Shown here: one piece after another, positions 46,481 to 54,988 of the stretch
How positions within the stretch are numbered: position 1 is the first letter of the stretch
Layout: every line of letters begins with the position of its first letter
NCBI RefSeq assembly: GCF_015160875.1
Contig: NZ_CP063374.1
Span: 186,001-250,000 of the forward strand
DNA from: Streptomyces chromofuscus
GTDB taxonomy: Bacteria; Actinomycetota; Actinomycetes; Streptomycetales; Streptomycetaceae
Reading direction: 5' to 3'
Length of the DNA: 64,000 nucleotides
The notes under the pieces: generated by a model
Seen by the model: the letters and a program-made list of their open reading frames with translations, nothing else
Told to the model about the DNA's origin: nothing
Databases searched by the model: none
Translations under genes and position numbers: made by a program

Positions 46481-47944
46481 TCACGCGGGTGCGGGCAGGG
46501 TGCCGAAAACAGACTCCACCCGGCGTGCCAGGTCCAGCAGTTTCCTGTCATGGCCATGTGCGCCGTCGATCTCGAGCCCGACGGGCAGGCCTTGTCCGGT
46601 CAGACCAATGGGGATGCTGATGCCGGGGAGTCCTGCTCCGCTGGTGGGAACAGTGTTCTTCGCGAGAAACAGGTCACTGACCTCTTCGCCCGCGACGGTG
46701 AACCTCGACCGGTGCTCGATCAGCGGTGCCGGGCAAGGCGTCGTCGGAAAGAGCAGCGCATCGACCCCGGTGTGCGTGAAAACCTTACTGAGCCGACGCT
46801 GGAGTTCCGGGCGATCGACGGACAGTGTTGTCTCGTAGGCCTCGTGCGCGAGATAGCCCTGCCCGCTCGGCAGGACGAGATGACTCCACACTTCCTTCAG
46901 CTCGGGCTTGAGATCGTTGTAAATTTCATCGAAGGAAACCGGGAAGTTGTTCTGCCGGAGGAATTCCGTCACCGATTCCATCGTCTCACGGAAGAAAAGG
47001 TTCCACGTCAACCGGTCCGCCAGTGAGGAGAAGTCCTCACCGAGGTCAACCTCGACCACTTCGGCACCAGCGTCCCGCAGACGCATGAGCGTGTCCTTGA
47101 AGTGCGCCTCGGTCTCAGGATCGATCAATTCCATGTACTGCCTGGGAGCATAAGCAAACCTCGCCCCTTGCAGATCGGAACGGTCTGCACGCGGAGCGGC
47201 CACATCCTTCGTGACGACCTGGTCGATCAGTGCGCAGTCTTCGACGCTGCGCGCCAGGATTCCTGTCGTGTCGAGTGTGTGCGAAATTGGCGCGACACCA
47301 CCCGTCGGCCACCGTCCCGTGGTCGGCTTGAAACCCACCACGCCACACAGTGAAGCGGGAACCCTGATGGAGCCGACCGTGTCGCCGCCCAATGCCGCAG
47401 GCACGATGCGGGCCGCGACGGATGCTCCGGAGCCACTCGAAGACCCACCCGGCACGTGGTCCTGACCGTAGGGATTCTTCACCTGCCCATAGCGGCTGTT
47501 GTTTCCGGTCAGCCCGAACGACATTTCTACGAGGTTGACCTTGCCGAAGACGATCCCACCGGCGTTCTTGACCGCGCCGACGACATCGGAGTCTTCGGTC
47601 GGCACGAAACTTTCCAGGGCCTCGACTCCGAGCGTTGTGCGAAGACCACGCGTCGTGTAGCTGTCCTTCACCCCGATGGGGACACCGAGGAAGGGGGCGC
47701 TTGAACCCGCTGCGCGCGCCTTGTCCGCATCCTTGGCAGCAGCCAGCACGGCGGATTCATCGATCGTGATGAACGAATTGAGATCCGAGTATTCCCGCGC
47801 GCGCCGCAGAAGCGCGGCCGAGTAGGACTCGGAAGTGATGTCGCCGTCACGAATTGCGGCGGCCGCGGCAGCGACACCAAGTTCGGCCAGCTCGTTGTCT
47901 CCTGATGCCGGCACCGCGCCGACGGAGCCGTCCTTGTTCTGCAT
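46481..47944 (-). CDS. Amidase (amidase signature family)
   Basis: 487 residues from ATG 47944 (AGAGAGG upstream). The Ser-cisSer-Lys triad is visible: Lys93 in GVPIGVKDSYTTRG, the cis-Ser in VPGGSSSGSGASVAARIVP (about 169) and the nucleophile in LGGDTVGSIRVPASLCG (Ser192). These enzymes hydrolyse carboxylic amides to acid and ammonia. GatA function is unlikely, since gatB/C are absent. It lies 200 bases after the DUF302 gene on the same strand and may share its regulator. GC is slightly lower and codon use less biased than in neighbours (for example AAT, GAA, TTC mixes), hinting at transfer. Substrate unknown. Confidence 0.92.
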   Translation of the reverse strand: MQNKDGSVGAVPASGDNELAELGVAAAAAAIRDGDITSESYSAALLRRAREYSDLNSFITIDESAVLAAAKDADKARAAGSSAPFLGVPIGVKDSYTTRGLRTTLGVEALESFVPTEDSDVVGAVKNAGGIVFGKVNLVEMSFGLTGNNSRYGQVKNPYGQDHVPGGSSSGSGASVAARIVPAALGGDTVGSIRVPASLCGVVGFKPTTGRWPTGGVAPISHTLDTTGILARSVEDCALIDQVVTKDVAAPRADRSDLQGARFAYAPRQYMELIDPETEAHFKDTLMRLRDAGAEVVEVDLGEDFSSLADRLTWNLFFRETMESVTEFLRQNNFPVSFDEIYNDLKPELKEVWSHLVLPSGQGYLAHEAYETTLSVDRPELQRRLSKVFTHTGVDALLFPTTPCPAPLIEHRSRFTVAGEEVSDLFLAKNTVPTSGAGLPGISIPIGLTGQGLPVGLEIDGAHGHDRKLLDLARRVESVFGTLPAPA

Positions 47945-48145
47945 GATTACCTCTCTTGAAACAAAAGAACCGTCGGCACATGACCAAAACATTATTCCGT
48001 GAGCCGGCCGACGTTCGCTTTACATGACGATCGTGCTGGGGAAGGTCCGCCCGGGTGCCTGCTGTGCGGCCACACAGCCCTGGTGATTCGCCTGGAATTC
48101 TCAGCAGACGAAGCGCCTCTTGACCGATGCGTTCCGGGCCGGGTC

Positions 48146-48688
48146 TCACTGAGCCTTCGCGCCCGCAGAGAGGGCAGACGGCACGGGGACATTCAGGACC
48201 TGGAGGAGGTTGACGACCTTGCGGTCCAGTTCCAGCCCGACGGCAGCGACGTCCGGAATGTCGAAGCTGGCGAAACGGCTGCTGGGCTGGTCGATGGAGA
48301 ACCTCGTGACGCCCTGCCGGTCCACGTGAATCGTCGTTCGCAGCGGGGCATAGAGCATCACGGCCGGGTCGTGCCTGTACATACGCTCGGCGATCGTGTG
48401 GTTTCCCATGAGGTAGGTGGCACAGAATCCGGGATTACCCGCGAGCTGCATGGTTTCCCCCACATCAGTGCTCCAGAACCGCATGAATCCGTGCGGTGCG
48501 TTCTCCACGGCGGCAGCGAGCACCATGTCCCAACTCGCCCGCTCCGCGCGGAGCTGCGCCATCCGGTCACGTTCCAGCGTTGGCACAGCGGCTTCGTACC
48601 GAGCCCGGAAATCATCGAATGACGTTCCGGTGTCGATCGACCACCGGACGACTTCGTGGGGAACTGCGACGAAGTTTTGACTGGACAT
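48146..48688 (-). CDS. DUF302 domain protein
   Basis: 180 residues from ATG 48688 (GGAAGGA upstream). The latter part (FCATYLMGNHTIAERMYRHD, VMLYAPLRTTIHVDRQGVTRF and SIDQPSSRFASFDIPDVAAVG) matches the DUF302 fold, in which a small alpha-beta domain binds an unknown ligand. The first 60 residues (FDDFRARYEAAVPTLERDRM) are helical. It lies upstream of the amidase gene and divergent from a TetR gene, whose operator faces it 270 bases away. Function unknown. Confidence 0.75.
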   Translation of the reverse strand: MSSQNFVAVPHEVVRWSIDTGTSFDDFRARYEAAVPTLERDRMAQLRAERASWDMVLAAAVENAPHGFMRFWSTDVGETMQLAGNPGFCATYLMGNHTIAERMYRHDPAVMLYAPLRTTIHVDRQGVTRFSIDQPSSRFASFDIPDVAAVGLELDRKVVNLLQVLNVPVPSALSAGAKAQ

Positions 48689-48957
48689 GCTTACTCATCC
48701 TTCCGCTTTTGTGAGGGTTGGCATATGTCGGGCCGCCCGGCCACGCGAGACGGGCCGTCCGGTCGACTTCATCTCGAACAGCAGCCGAGTTCCGCCGCCC
48801 GATTGCGCGGGCTTCCGCAGTGGTCGCCGGGTCGGTGCGCCGGCGCAGCCGGGCCCGGTCGCCTCTCCCTGCCGTTGATCGCGCAACCAGGCGATGCAGC
48901 AGCCACACAACCGCCGGACGAGCCGGCGTCAGGGCAGTGCCCGGAGAGGCCTCCATC

Positions 48958-48979
48958 AAGTACAACGATCGCTGTACTT
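48958..48979. promoter_or_regulatory. TetR operator 1
   Basis: A 22-bp palindrome: AAGTACA, eight bases holding CGATCG, then TGTACTT. The arms are exact. It faces the DUF302/amidase side and lies 56 bases before the TetR start. Confidence 0.8.
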
Positions 48980-49007
48980 AGCTGAAGCTAGCACGCCCCC
49001 TCGGTAG

Positions 49008-49029
49008 AAGTAAAGCGATCGGTATACTT
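49008..49029. promoter_or_regulatory. TetR operator 2 overlapping the -10 of its own gene
   Basis: A second 22-bp copy: AAGTA at the left, TACTT at the right and the same CGATCG centre. TATACT (49023-49028) inside it is a good -10 element, so repressor binding would block the promoter. Centres of the two operators are 50 bases apart. Confidence 0.8.
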
Positions 49030-49034
49030 TTGGC

Positions 49035-49637
49035 ATGGCGAAGAGTGAAACGACGGCCGGTACACGTCGAGGCGGGCGCGGGGCGCGGGAGCGCATTCTG
49101 CGCGCCGCAGTCGAGTTGTTCGCCCGCGACGGCATCCACGTCACGGGTATCGCAAAGCTGACGAGCGTGGCGCACGTGTCGACTCGGACGTTCTACCAGC
49201 ACTTTCCGAGCAAGGAGGCACTGGTCAGCGCCTACTTGCAGCGTGTCGAGTCCGACCCCGAAGGGCCCGTGCACGGCGAGACCGTCCTGGAGCGCGACGA
49301 CCTCAGCGCGCGCGAACGCCTCCTGGCACTGTTCGCCGCCTCCCCGCCGGCGAAGGTGGTACGCGGCTGTCCACTGCACAACGCCGCGGTCGAAGCAGCC
49401 GGGACGATGCCCGAAGCCGCGGCACTGGTCGAACGTCACAAGAGAGATTTCACCGAGCGTCTGATCAAGACCGCCGCCGAGGCAGGCGCACGCGAGCCCG
49501 AATCCCTTGGTCGGCAGCTCGCGGTGCTGTTCGAGGGCGCCAACGCCCTGTCCACCTCACTCAACGACATGCTTCCGTATCAGGACGCCCGGGAACTGGC
49601 GAACATGCTGATCGACCAGGCGATCGAACCAAACTGA
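49035..49637 (+). CDS. TetR family regulator, probably leaderless and self-repressed
   Basis: 200 residues from ATG 49035. The HTH is at about 17-62 (RERILRAAVELFARDGIHVTGI and STRTFYQHFPSKEALVSAYL). The C-terminal domain resembles the TetR_C group with GCPLHNAAVEAAG, whose Cys may sense a ligand. There is no ribosome site; the -10 box TATACT ends six bases before the ATG, so the transcript likely starts at or next to the A of ATG. Twin operators lie in the divergent promoter region, giving control of itself and of the DUF302/amidase genes. Confidence 0.9.
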   Translation: MAKSETTAGTRRGGRGARERILRAAVELFARDGIHVTGIAKLTSVAHVSTRTFYQHFPSKEALVSAYLQRVESDPEGPVHGETVLERDDLSARERLLALFAASPPAKVVRGCPLHNAAVEAAGTMPEAAALVERHKRDFTERLIKTAAEAGAREPESLGRQLAVLFEGANALSTSLNDMLPYQDARELANMLIDQAIEPN

Positions 49638-50129
49638 CAGCGCCAGAAACTCACCACACCTCGTCGACTGGCCCGACTGCGGCTTCCTCGCGGGCCCTGC
49701 CGCCCTGTTCTATGTCAACAGCCGTGGGCCATCGCCGGATTTTGATCTGGTCCCGGGCCGGCGTCTGGCGCGCCTGCACGAGGGCGCCGCTCCCCCGAAA
49801 CGGGTCGGCGGTCCTCCGCCCACGGCGGGCGGCCCCACTGTCCACCGTGCGGCCGCCATCACTCCCTGGACGACGCCGTCAAGCGGGTGGGCCGCAATTC
49901 CCCTCTGCGCATGGCAGCCCGGTGTTCGAGGCGGTGTTCTCCGCTTGTCGGCCCGTACCCGGTCCGCCAGGCAGGCCCGCCGCGTCCGGTTCGGCCTCCC
50001 GTGGTGTGTTTCCTGTGGGACCGGTGGGGCCTCTGTGACGTATCCGGGGCGCACCGCGCTGTACCCGACGAGAGCCCGACGTGTGCACGAACCCGGCTGT
50101 GACCGTCGGCAGTCCCGGAAGGAGCACAC
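49638..50129. other. Non-coding stretch
   Basis: About 490 bases between the TetR and matA-like genes. Only shadow frames, rich in Pro and Arg, were found. It should hold the promoter of the matAB-like pair and ends with its ribosome site GGAAGGAG. Confidence 0.35.
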
Positions 50130-50750
50130 ATGGCAAGCCGTCGGTCCAACGGCGGGCGGACCGGTCCCCCTGGTCTCACTGCGTCCGAGCACGGGCCGGA
50201 CGCCCACGCCACGGAGCGGCGAGGTCGCCGCGCGGCGTCGAGAGGGCGGCCCGCGGGCAGCCAGGTCTTCGTGGCCGACGACGGTCGTCGCAGACGCGTG
50301 GTCCGTTATGGAATGGCGGTGGTCGGTGCGGGTTTCGCGGGTTATCTCGCCCTGCTGATGGTCGGCCTCTTCGGGGCCGGACCCGTCTCCGACTCGTTGC
50401 CGTGGGGGCCGCCCCGCGCAGAGTCCAAGCCGTCCGCCGAGGCCGGACGGCCGTCGGGGCGTCCCAGCGACGCCGACACCACGCCGTCCGCGAAACCCGC
50501 GGCCGAGACGGACTCCTCACTGTCCGGGGATCCGGCCCCCAACCCGTCACCGACGGTCTCGACGGCACCGGCCGGAGACGGCGGTACCACGCCCACGCCC
50601 ACGCCGACTGCCGGCAGCGACGGCTCCACGGCGACAACGGCACCATCGCCCACCGCCCCGCCCGGCGCCACACGTTCCGGCGACAACGGAACCGGTGGCG
50701 GCAACGGAACCGAGCCGCCCTCGGCGGCCAATGGGGGTAACCGTCCGTGA
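50130..50750 (+). CDS. matA: MatA-like membrane-anchored Pro/Thr-rich protein
   Basis: 206 residues from ATG 50130 (AAGGAG upstream). A basic N-terminal 58 residues in the cytoplasm, one membrane helix (about 60-82, VVRYGMAVVGAGFAGYLALLMVGLFG), and then about 120 residues outside that are rich in Pro, Thr, Ser, Gly and Asp and lack structure. It overlaps the start of the polysaccharide synthase gene (GTGA). This gene pair matches the layout of the Streptomyces mat locus for mycelial aggregation, which makes a PNAG-like polymer; the name rests on that layout and is tentative. A scaffold or regulator of the synthase is inferred. Confidence 0.7.
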   Translation: MASRRSNGGRTGPPGLTASEHGPDAHATERRGRRAASRGRPAGSQVFVADDGRRRRVVRYGMAVVGAGFAGYLALLMVGLFGAGPVSDSLPWGPPRAESKPSAEAGRPSGRPSDADTTPSAKPAAETDSSLSGDPAPNPSPTVSTAPAGDGGTTPTPTPTAGSDGSTATTAPSPTAPPGATRSGDNGTGGGNGTEPPSAANGGNRP

Positions 50751-52804
50751 GTCGGCACGCCCGGCGCGGAAATCCCCGCGCGCACTGGTTCCTGCTGCTG
50801 CTCACGCTGTCGGCGTGCGCGGCGGCGCTGCTCTTCGAGGGCTTCACGTACCACCAGATCGGTGCCGTGGCACCGGCTCCGGACCGGTGCACGGCCCCGG
50901 CACCCGTGGAGGTACGGGACGGCGGGCCGGTGATCCGGGTCGTCGACGGCACGGTGGAGTCCGCCCGTATGCCCGCCGGCACCACCGCGCTGACTTTCGA
51001 CGGCGGACCGGACCCGGTGTACACGCCGCGGCTGCTTGATCTGCTGCGCGAGCACGGGGTACGGGCCACCTTCTTCGTCACCGGCGCCGAGGCCGCCAAA
51101 CACCAGGCGCTCGTCGAGCGCATCCGTGCGGAAGGGCACGAGCTCGGCTCGTACACCTACACCGCCGCCGACCTCGGGCAGACCAGCACCGCACGCGGCT
51201 CGCTCGAGCTCTCTCTCACCCAGCACGTACTGGCAGGCAGCGCAGGGGTGCACACCCGGCTGCTGCGCCTGCCGTACACCACGACACCGGACGGGCTGTG
51301 CGCGGCACAGTGGGAGGCCGCCGAGCGGGCCGCCGACGACGGCTACCTGATCGTGGCCGCCGGCGGGGGCGTCCGGCAGTTTCCGCAGACCAGGGCGGCG
51401 TACGACGAGGTCGCGGCGCTGCTCGAAGAGCGCGGCACGGACGAGGAGTTCACCACAGTCACCTCCGGGCTGGAGCTGCCGTCCGGCACCACCGCCGCGG
51501 CGACGCTCGACCGGTGGCGCGGGACGGGGCTGCTGTGGGCGCAGGCCGGCGCGCATGCGTTCGCGGTCGGCATGACCTGGCTCCTGGTGGTGGCCGGGGC
51601 GCTGACGGGACTGCGGATGGTGCTGTTGTTCCACTTCGCCCGCAAGCACGTCCGTGAGGTACGGCGTCGGCCAGGACGTGGAGGACGGCTCTCGGGCGGC
51701 GTCAACGCGCCGGTCACCATCGTCGTCCCGGCGTACAACGAGGAGGCCGGGATCGAGGCCACCCTGCGCTCGCTGCTGGCCTCCACCCACCCGTACACCC
51801 AGATCATCGTCGTCGACGACGGCTCGTCCGACCGCACGTACGAGATCGCGGACGCCATCGCGGCCCGCGACCGCCGGATGATGGTGATCCGGCAGGAGAA
51901 CGCGGGCAAGTCCGCGGCCCTGAACACCGGGCTGTACTGGGCTCATTTCGACATCGTCATCATGATCGACGGCGATACGGTCTTCGAGCCGGACGCCGTC
52001 CACCACCTCATCCAGCCCTTCGCCGACCCGGCCGTGGGCGCGGTCAGCGGCAACACGAAGGTGGGCAACCGGCGAGGTTTGCTGGGCAAGTGGCAGCACC
52101 TGGAGTACGTCATCGGCTTCAACCTCGACCGGCGCATGTTCGACCTGCTGGAGTGCATGCCGACGGTGCCGGGCGCGATCGGTGCCTTCCGGCGCGAGGC
52201 GCTGCTCCGCGTCGGCGGGCTCAGCACGGACACTCTCGCCGAGGACACCGACCTGACGATGGCGCTGTGCCGCGACGGCTGGCGGGTGGTGTACGAGGAG
52301 AAGGCCATCGCCTGGACCGAGGCGCCGTCCTCGCTGCGGCAGCTGTGGAAGCAGCGCTACCGCTGGTGCTACGGCACTCTGCAGGCGATGTGGAAGCACC
52401 GCCACGCCTTCGTCGAGCGCGGCCCGGCAGGCCGCTTCGGCCGCCGCGGGCTGACCTACCTGTGGCTCTTCCAGACCCTGCTGCCCCTGCTGGCGCCGAT
52501 CGTTGACCTGTACGCGGTCTACGGGCTGCTGTTCCAGGACGCGGGGCAGGCGTTGCAGGTCTGGCTCGGCTTCCTCGCCGTTCAGTTGGGCGCGGCCGTC
52601 TACGCGCTGCGGCTGGACCGCGAAGGGCTGGGCCCGCTGTGGACACTGCCCCTGCAGCTGTTCGTCTACCGGCAGCTGATGTATCTGGTCGTCATCCAGT
52701 CCACGGTCACCGCCCTGCTCGGCTCCCGCCTCGGCTGGCACCGCATGCAGCGCACCGGCACGGCCACGGAGACCCTGGACCGCGGCACCCCCGTCAGTCA
52801 CTGA
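50747..52804 (+). CDS. matB: MatB-like fusion of (degenerate) polysaccharide deacetylase and GT2 polysaccharide synthase
   Basis: 685 residues. After one N-terminal helix (about 13-31), residues 78-260 form a NodB-like deacetylase domain. Its motifs are altered: TFDDGP reads TFDGGP (85-86, metal Asp lost) and the His pair HTxxH of the metal site reads SYTYTAAD (136 and 140 not His). A second helix (about 272-297) leads to a GT2 domain (320-560) with all key parts: DDGSSD (357), DGD (408), EDTD (499) and QRYRW (536-540). Three to four C-terminal helices form the export pore. It should polymerise and export a beta-linked sugar such as GlcNAc to the cell surface. GTG 50747 overlaps the matA stop. 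A hairpin follows. Confidence 0.88.
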   Translation: MSRHARRGNPRAHWFLLLLTLSACAAALLFEGFTYHQIGAVAPAPDRCTAPAPVEVRDGGPVIRVVDGTVESARMPAGTTALTFDGGPDPVYTPRLLDLLREHGVRATFFVTGAEAAKHQALVERIRAEGHELGSYTYTAADLGQTSTARGSLELSLTQHVLAGSAGVHTRLLRLPYTTTPDGLCAAQWEAAERAADDGYLIVAAGGGVRQFPQTRAAYDEVAALLEERGTDEEFTTVTSGLELPSGTTAAATLDRWRGTGLLWAQAGAHAFAVGMTWLLVVAGALTGLRMVLLFHFARKHVREVRRRPGRGGRLSGGVNAPVTIVVPAYNEEAGIEATLRSLLASTHPYTQIIVVDDGSSDRTYEIADAIAARDRRMMVIRQENAGKSAALNTGLYWAHFDIVIMIDGDTVFEPDAVHHLIQPFADPAVGAVSGNTKVGNRRGLLGKWQHLEYVIGFNLDRRMFDLLECMPTVPGAIGAFRREALLRVGGLSTDTLAEDTDLTMALCRDGWRVVYEEKAIAWTEAPSSLRQLWKQRYRWCYGTLQAMWKHRHAFVERGPAGRFGRRGLTYLWLFQTLLPLLAPIVDLYAVYGLLFQDAGQALQVWLGFLAVQLGAAVYALRLDREGLGPLWTLPLQLFVYRQLMYLVVIQSTVTALLGSRLGWHRMQRTGTATETLDRGTPVSH

Positions 52805-52812
52805 CACCCGTT

Positions 52813-52852
52813 GGTGTCCGGCGGGCGAACGATCGATCGTCCGCCGGACACC
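52813..52852 (+). terminator. Hairpin after matB
   Basis: GGTGTCCGGCGG (52813-52824) pairs exactly with CCGCCGGACACC (52841-52852). The loop holds the palindrome ACGATCGATCGT (52829-52840), making a cruciform-like tip. Confidence 0.8.
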
Positions 52853-53028
52853 CTCCCCCGGTTCGCCAGGCTCCCGACGTCACGGCCTGCGGCGTACGAC
52901 CTCGGGGTGGTGGTCGCCCATCTGGTCGCGGTCAACAATATGGAGTGGGGTCGCGGTTGACTCCGATCGCCGCAACAGGACACTGAGGCTCTGACGAGAG
53001 CAGCGGGGCCGATGAAAGGTAGCTGCGC

Positions 53029-53529
53029 GTGAGAAGTCTGCTGAAGGGCGTCTCCGGTGTCCGGTGGGGGAAGTTGCGTGATGCGCGGGAGTCCCTCGCC
53101 TCGGACATCCCGCCGCTGCTCTCCCGCATCGCGTACGGAGGCGAGGACACCGCCCGGCTCGCGATCGACGAACTCGGGGAGCGGGTATGCGCGTTGGGCT
53201 TCGTCGTGGCCGAGGCGACGGCCCCGACGGTGCCCTTTCTGCTGGAGCTGGCAGGGGCCCCGAACGTGCCGTGCAAAGCTGAGCTGTTGGAACTCCTTGA
53301 GGGCATCTTCCGTACGGACAACTGGCACTCATCAGCCGCGGCGGCCGGCGGTCCCAGGCGCACGGGCTTCAAGGAGCAGCCCGGCTGGGAGGCGGCATCC
53401 CGAGCGGCGGTGCGCGCGGGCCGGCCCATCATCGAGGGCCTCGCATCGTCCGTACGGCCCGAGGAGGCCGAGGCGGCACACAAACTGCTGCGGGCGATGG
53501 ACGAAGTGCCGGCGTTCCCGGAGATCTGA
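53029..53529 (+). CDS. Hypothetical protein, HEAT-like helical
   Basis: 166 residues from GTG 53029 (AAAGG upstream). The order SLASDIPPLLSRIAYGGEDTARLAIDEL, ATAPTVPFLLELAGAPNVPCKAELLELLEGIF (read in parts) and IIEGLASSVRPEEAEAAHKLL suggests paired helices like HEAT repeats, as in Streptomyces proteins next to SMI1/KNR4 genes. No enzyme motif. It lies before the SMI1/KNR4 pseudogene, a family used in toxin immunity, so a related past role is possible. Confidence 0.6.
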   Translation: MRSLLKGVSGVRWGKLRDARESLASDIPPLLSRIAYGGEDTARLAIDELGERVCALGFVVAEATAPTVPFLLELAGAPNVPCKAELLELLEGIFRTDNWHSSAAAAGGPRRTGFKEQPGWEAASRAAVRAGRPIIEGLASSVRPEEAEAAHKLLRAMDEVPAFPEI

Positions 53530-53641
53530 GCGGTGGCGCGTGCCCTTGCAGCTCGCTTCCTCTCGTTGTGGGCCGAAGCCCTTGATCTGCGATGTCCGTC
53601 AGCGGATCAAGCCCGCTGGGCCGACCTCTGTACGTCCTGAC

Positions 53642-54140
53642 ATGATCCCGTCCGTGACGGAATACACGATCAGTGCCGCCGGCGGCAACGACTGGGCCGC
53701 CACAGAGGAATCGCTCGGGGAACTCCTGCCATTGGCCAGGTACTGCGCCGTGACTGGAGCTGGAGTCGGAGCTCGGAGTGCGGTGCCCCAAGGACTACCG
53801 CGCATACGCGGACGCCTACGGCCCCATGGTCGTCAACCACCAACTCTGGTTCGGTCACCCCGCTGTCGAGCGTGGGCACCTTGGCCGCAGTATCAAGCCT
53901 GGCATCGCGGCTTGGGCCGAAGTCCCGGAGGATCTTGAACACCCCTGCCCGGTGGGGTCCGCCCAACGGGCCATTGCTCCCCTGGGGCGAGCAACATGCC
54001 ATGACGTTCAGCGAGTGGATGCCGGCATACCTCGGAGTGCAGGACGTCACGGTGTGCTCCCGCGACTCAGCACCCGACGGCCCGCTCTACAGGCGGATCA
54101 GCTGGGGTCCGCGGACCGGACTCCGGGGCGTTCACGGGGC
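53642..54140 (+). pseudogene. SMI1/KNR4 family protein, frameshifted
   Basis: Three frames must be joined: TEYTISAAGGNDWAATEESLG, then RCPKDYRAYADAYGPMVVNHQLWFGHPAVERG (in parts) and WGPPNGPLLPWGEQHAMTFSEW ending CSRDSAPDGPLYRRISWGPRT. The pieces follow the SMI1/KNR4 order, where PxDYRA-ADAYG is the family start. These proteins are often immunity factors against contact toxins. At least two frameshifts are needed; no intact copy is seen. The 3' end overlaps the membrane gene on the other strand. Confidence 0.7.
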
Positions 54141-54673
54141 CGTGGGAGGCGAACTCGGCATGCTGCGGCCTCACGGTCTTCATGTCGTCGCACAGGCCAA
54201 GTCCGGAGGGGACGGCTCAGCCAGACATACGCGGCCAGGGCCAGCGATCCGCGTGCCATGAAGTCACCCCACAGAGGGAGGAGGTCGGCAACGCTGCCAA
54301 CCTCCAGGACTCCCCTCACCAGAACGACCGTGAGAACACTCGCCACCGTCAGGACGAAGACGTAACAGATGCCGGCAGTACGGTTCCGACCGAGCCACGT
54401 ACCCAGCAGCCCCGAGGGAATCTGGACCACCACGTGAAAACTCAAACAGCTGAACACGACCGCGAGGTGCAGCATGAACGGCGGCACGTCCGCCGAAGGG
54501 TCATGGGACGGGGCCGCCCCGTAAGCGTCCAGGACCCAGGACGGTGGCACAAGGAAGGTGAGCACTAGCAGCACTCCGCTCAGATGCATGGCGGCGAGGT
54601 GTGCCGCCGCGCCGCGGAGCACAGTCCTCGTACGCCGGCCTGCAAACGCCGTCTCCTGATCGCTTGCTCTCAC
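54098..54673 (-). CDS. Four-helix integral membrane protein
   Basis: 191 residues from GTG 54673 (GAGGGGG upstream). Four hydrophobic segments lie at about 25-45 (GVLLVLTFLVPPSWVL), 60-80 (MLHLAVVFSCLSFHVVVQI), 90-110 (GICYVFVLTVASVLTVVLV) and 125-145. The C-terminal 45 residues are basic. No family was recognised. Its 3' end overlaps the SMI1/KNR4 remnant by about 40 bases. Confidence 0.65.
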   Translation of the reverse strand: MRASDQETAFAGRRTRTVLRGAAAHLAAMHLSGVLLVLTFLVPPSWVLDAYGAAPSHDPSADVPPFMLHLAVVFSCLSFHVVVQIPSGLLGTWLGRNRTAGICYVFVLTVASVLTVVLVRGVLEVGSVADLLPLWGDFMARGSLALAAYVWLSRPLRTWPVRRHEDREAAACRVRLPRPRERPGVRSADPS

Positions 54674-54988
54674 AGTCCCCCCTCGACGTCTCGCGTACCA
54701 CGCCTCATCGCGACACCGCAGCACAGTACGCTGTCATCCCCCACCGTCTCAGCTCCCCTCCCGTCGGCCTCGTTCACCGCCGTTTGAATGGGGACTACGC
54801 GGAAGGTTCACCCCCGCGTCCGGCCGCGTAACGCCGTAAGCCGATGCTCATGACGGTGTCGGCTGGGCCGTCCCTGGGTCGTCCGAGGTCGCTCGACCCC
54901 GGGTCCGCGAGGTGCCGTGGTCCGTCGGCTCTCCTCATGCTTCGGTTCCACCTGCAACCGTCGCCGCGTTCGAAGAGTCATACCCGCC

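Noticed and set aside
43911..46838. 975-residue plus-strand open frame
   Set aside because: Antisense to efeU, efeB and the amidase 3' end, all with clear motifs; no domain of its own.
48612..48965. 117-residue minus-strand frame before the DUF302 gene
   Set aside because: Arg/Ala-rich without domain, and it overlaps the DUF302 start and the TetR operator.
50342..52807. 821-residue minus-strand open frame
   Set aside because: Antisense to matA/matB, which carry proper family motifs and ribosome sites.
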